Source: Casuarina equisetifolia
Lineage: Eukaryota > Streptophyta > Magnoliopsida > Fagales > Casuarinaceae
Assembly: GCA_028551475.1 (NCBI GenBank)
Contig: CM052355.1
Location: 6,386,001 to 6,450,000 of the forward strand
Direction: 5' to 3'
DNA: 64,000 nucleotides
Shown here in pieces: positions 58,495 to 64,000 of the stretch; within the stretch, counting starts at the first letter, position 1; each line of letters begins with the position of its first letter. The position numbers were made by a program, and so were the translations under genes. The notes under the pieces were generated by a model. It worked only from the letters and a program-made list of their open reading frames with translations, was not told the DNA's origin and made no database searches.

Positions 58495-61400
58495 AATTCC
58501 AAATTCTTTTATCGCATGCAAGAGCTGTCATCGAAACCACTTCATTCAAAGCGATCACCAATCTACCAAGAAAGTTCCGAATCCCTTCCAGGTGTTGATC
58601 ATAAATCAAGCCAGAAAAAGACGAGCCGACATACCTGCCAAGTTGGTCAACTAAAAAGTTATCAGATGAAACGTCAAAATCAGCCGAAATAGTTTCCAAC
58701 CCTGATACGCAGATTTGGTCGGCGAAGCAAACCTGGGAAAATGGAGGGGAATTGGACAGAGAAACGGAACTGAGAGAACAAGGGACCGGTATTGAGAAGA
58801 AATTGCCCGAGAAAACAACTGATGAAGTGGGAAAACGGAGAAAAGAAGTGCTGGATTGGTGGGTTCGGTTGTTTTTTATTTTAATTTGTCGTTTCTTGAT
58901 CTACGCGCGAATGTATTTTGTCCACTAAGCGTGGTTCGCGCCACAAAGACACTGTTTCCCATCAGAGTTTGATCGGCCCACGGCTGATTTTGCTAAGGGA
59001 AGAGAAAATGATTGCAACACCTTCGTTTTATCTTTTAGATCACGAGAGCGCGTCCACAGCCCTGCATCGGGAGCGCGTGTGTTGCTGGAGATGGGAAAAT
59101 GAGGCGTGGAAGTAGAGGAATTTAGTGTGAATTTTACGCATTTCTCCATCATGAGATTGCATGGGAATTGACTTTTTACTTCAGTAGGGTTCCATATTTA
59201 GCCTTTTTCATAAAGCCAGCTTCGGTTAAACCCTTATATCTCGCAAAGTCATAACATTCGCAAGTTCTATTACTTTTCCTCTTCTAATAAATCCTTTAAA
59301 TCCTCTTAAAGAATGGTAATTCACTAGGATAGAAACACTATAATTATTGGCAAATATATTATCTTGAAGAAGCATATGATGATATGCTTGTCCTTCTATT
59401 GGAAAAAAGTGGCGGGCCAGAGTGTTTTAGTGTTATGCATTTTATAGGCGGGTCGGCTGCTCAACATGATCTTGTCTTGGGTAGGCTTCTCAACAGGGCT
59501 TGTCATTGACGCCATCTTGAGTCAACTTTCGCCCGTTGATTATGTCAAAGACGCGCGAATCTGATGTTAAATGTGGGAGCATCAGGAAGGGGGTGCGTGG
59601 GGTCGACGCGTTGGCAGCGTCAATGATTTAAAGACAAAGTTAGATCACTTCGAAAAATGTGAAAAAAAAAACAAACAAATTTTTTTTTTTGTCGGATGAT
59701 GTAGAATAACGTTCTCTCTTTGGACTCATTGCACTTCCTGCTCAAATGGGTAAAAACGAGCCTGGAATTTACTATAAGCTACCTCCATGAGAGGAGAAAT
59801 AGAAAACAAATAATTTACAGGAAACTGTTCGGCCAATTTGGAAACAGACAAAACACTACAGTAGATCTTTTGACCTGCATAAATAGAAAATAAATAATTC
59901 AAAGGGGACACTTACACAGAGCTTGTCCTAATTCTCCTCTTTTCCGACACTTCTATGGGTTTGGGCTGAACAAGCCACAGTTGGAGCCCACGACATAAAT
60001 GTAATGAGTATACAGTGGCTTCATTAGGCAGCTTCTCGCATTTAGACTAAAAGATTACGAGAAACTCAAATACTTTTATATATCATTATTAACCATACGT
60101 CCAAACTTACCAAGCACAAACTCACGCTTCTTGATTCTAAATAGTGCATGCTTTCAACTTGAGTTCAGAGGTTTCCTTCAGTTGCAAATCAACAAATACA
60201 TACAAATTTCCTGTAATTCTTTTAGTTGCATGGGAAATTTAAGATCTCGAAGCACGTGGTCTGTTTTCAGGGTATTAACCAGGGCTCATCTCCCTTTCTC
60301 CCTTCAACAAGCATTCTAGATTGACTGGTGGCCATATATGTGAAAAAAGAACGGTAAGTAGAGATCTTAGAGTGTTAGAATGTTTAATTTTTATCTTAAA
60401 ATCTGCTTTTAAATAAAACGAATATTCTTTTAATAAAAAATGCTTGATTATCTAAAATTCAATTTAATAAAAAAACATTTTTTTTAAAAAGATAAGATTC
60501 GCGATATTTATGACATATCATTTTTAAATTGAATGTTTTAGTAGTACAAGTGATTCAAGAGAATTCTATCTTGTGGCCAAGCGCCAAAGAACTTTAGCAA
60601 AAGTGGAAGTCACTCTCGTGCTTTGCCTTTTCAGATAGTGAGGCAAGAATATGTGGTCGAGATTAGCAAATGGGAAGCAGCGACCCATTCTCTGGGAGAA
60701 ATTTAATTAAAAAAAAGTCCAATTATTGCTTGGACCATTTTGCGCAGCGATCCACCAAACTCGTACAATGACACAATTTTAGAAATTGAAGGTCTCAATT
60801 AAAATTCAGGATTGTATAATAATAGATTGCCAGTAGAAGTTTATAAGGTTAGACTCTTCTGTTGCCTTACCTCAATGATAAGCAAGACACATAGTTGACT
60901 CCGATATTATCTTAAAAATTGAAGGACTCAACTAAAACAAAGAATTATGTAATAGTGGATTATCAGTGAAAAGTTAGACTCTCTTGTTGCATTACCCAAT
61001 ATGAGATTGAATATTTCAACATTTCAACACACGAGTACATAAAGCAGGAAGAACATCGTCCTTTCCATTTGAACTTTTTCCACGATTTTGCGTCTAAAGA
61101 ATTTTGTTATTTAATCTAACAACGTCTTTATCTATTTTATTACTTTTAACACGAGGATGCTACGTGGTACTCTAAACGGCCAGATGGCATGATGAACTCA
61201 CGAAAAGCATGCCGTGGATCACACAGCATCACGAAGCGGTGCCCTGATTACGGCCACATTCACGGAGCGAGGTTGACGGGGTAAAACGAAAATTGAGCAA
61301 GGGAAAAATAGGGTCATGTCATGTTTGATAAAAGAAATTGAAAATGTAGCAAAAGAAATTAATAAAAGTAATTGAAAATGGAGGTAAGGCATTAAATTGC

Positions 61401-61599
61401 CATTTACTTTGGGAGTGAAGGCACGAACCTTCTAGAAAATAGGAATAGGGACGGAGTGATCCAACTAACCTTCGCAAATAAGTCTAAAATACCATTATAA
61501 CCCTGACACGCAGCAGCATATATGTGCCACCCCCACAGCAAGTAGTTCTCAGTTTCTCGACTCTACTCTTTGCCCAAAATCTGGTCTCCTACGAAGGAA
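58495..61599. other. intergenic region between divergent TRM-type and DHAR genes
   Basis: Two promoter regions with about 2.7 kb of non-coding DNA between them. A diverged tandem duplication of about 125 bp lies at about 60780-61005. The stretch 60.36-60.56 kb is very AT-rich. No TATA box is convincing for DHAR. Confidence 0.45.
60780..61005. repeat. diverged tandem duplication (~125-bp unit)
   Basis: Both units contain AAATTGAAGG.CTCAA.TAAAA, then GATT.T.TAATA, GATT..CAGT and GTTAGACTCT, ending in GTTGC.TTACC. The copies are diverged and differ slightly in length. Confidence 0.6.
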
Positions 61600-63018
<1,419 letters not shown>

Positions 63019-64000
63019 AATAGCTTTAAATTATAAGACTTTGAACTTCCGTTATGAACCGTGGGTGAGGCTTGTGAACTTTAGACCTAAAAATGGACAT
63101 GGATATGGCTCATGGCTTATGGGTTATGGCCTCTGGGCTATGGGCTATGCCTTATTTCCATGTCTAGTAAATTTATAATCCTATGTGTGTTATTTATGCT
63201 ATTTGCTATCGCATGGCAATAGTGGATCTATTTACCTTTGTGATTATGTTTCAGTTTTTTAAATTTCCTTTTCTTTGGTATCTATATGTGGGTTTGGTCT
63301 TTGCAGCCTCTTTGACTGTCTTTTCATCAATTAGGAGTTGAATTCATCTGTAAACTTTGACCTGCAATGAGCCATGTAGATTCTTCACAAATTGACGGCA
63401 AAAAGAAGCAAAAGGATTCCAAGACACTCTTCACAGTTGAAAAAGAAACAAAGGAATCGTCAAGTCAAAGCCTAGGATACTAGTTCTCGTATGGGTTTCT
63501 GTCAAGTATTTCATCTTCGAAGAACTAGATGATAGGTTGAAGCCGCTACACCCGCCAACATGATTACTTTTTGCGAGAAGATAGAAAGCTCTGAAATTAA
63601 CATTTTGGTAGGATATCCACACGATTACATGAATCATGTTAAGTATATTGAATACCTGTTAAACCAATAGAATCACAGATATAGCAATTGTAACATCTTA
63701 ATACTCACTAACTGAGCATGTGTCAATTCAATCGATAAACTTGTGCGCCAAGGTGTGGAACATTGCTGGAAACGTCTGACAGCTCGAAATCTTCAGCATC
63801 TCTACGTTTAGGAATTAGGATTTTAAATAATTTGTTCTGAAAAAGGAGGAACAAGAAAGAATGAAAGGGTTGATATGATGAAATGAAAAGATCGATGGCT
63901 AGGAAGATTCTTCTTTAATCAGCAAGAAGAAAAGAAGAAAAGCAAGAGGGAAGATGAGATTAGCAGGGAATGGTTTTACCGTTTCCTATGTTCTCCCACT
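63019..64000. other. 3' flank of DHAR, no gene seen
   Basis: The DHAR 3' UTR includes a run of GGCTTATGGG/GGGCTATGGG-like repeats at about 63111-63152. The remainder is AT-rich with no recognised coding region up to the window edge. Confidence 0.45.

Overview
The window is nuclear DNA from a flowering plant, most likely a woody dicot. Genes have GT-AG introns, plant-only families are present (ITN1-type ankyrin proteins, EXO70H, dirigent proteins, TRM/DUF4378, DHAR), intergenic DNA is AT-rich, and Ty1/copia and tRNA-derived SINE insertions occur. Ten protein-coding genes can be modelled: nine complete, and one (BKI1-like) cut by the left edge. Joining exons at the splice sites given below yields an uninterrupted reading frame in every complete gene.

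Layout: 1-630 (+) 3' end of a BKI1/MAKR-like kinase regulator; 4868-8272 (-) ITN1-like ankyrin/PGG membrane protein; 9.7-13.2 kb two diverged copies of a ~647-bp segment on either side of a 5'-truncated, decayed copia element (-); 14115-17040 (+) family-1 pectate lyase-like protein without a signal peptide; 17.37-17.50 kb a SINE; 17763-19679 (-) single-exon EXO70H exocyst subunit; 24203-25544 (-) ribosomal protein eL35; 27031-32316 (+) a copia retrotransposon with nearly identical LTRs and a 5-bp target duplication but a broken interior; 34998-37499 (+) monoacylglycerol-lipase-like alpha/beta hydrolase; 39404-45156 (-) SF3B3/SAP130 spliceosome subunit; 46087, 48903 and 52901 three intronless dirigent-domain secreted proteins; 54306-58494 (-) TRM-type DUF4378 protein; 61600-63018 (+) cytosolic-type dehydroascorbate reductase.

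The genes do not form one pathway. The order pectate lyase, EXO70H, eL35, MAGL-type hydrolase, SF3B3, dirigent matches, from memory, Arabidopsis At3g55140-At3g55230, so the centre of the window looks like an ancient collinear block expanded by transposons. The dirigent genes form a small local cluster, with the last copy inverted.

Most notable observations: a GC-AG intron in SF3B3 whose donor directly abuts three 36-bp tandem repeats; a young-looking retrotransposon whose six in-frame stops and missing RT core imply that it was mobilised in trans; the duplicated 647-bp segment ending exactly at a copia LTR edge; tiny coding exons (4 nt in RPL35, ATG only in the MAGL-type gene, 24 nt in the TRM gene); and an imperfect 26-bp-arm hairpin near 9.4 kb. 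I did not find a clearly new multi-gene system. Exon models rest on splice consensus and remembered family sequences, without transcript evidence.
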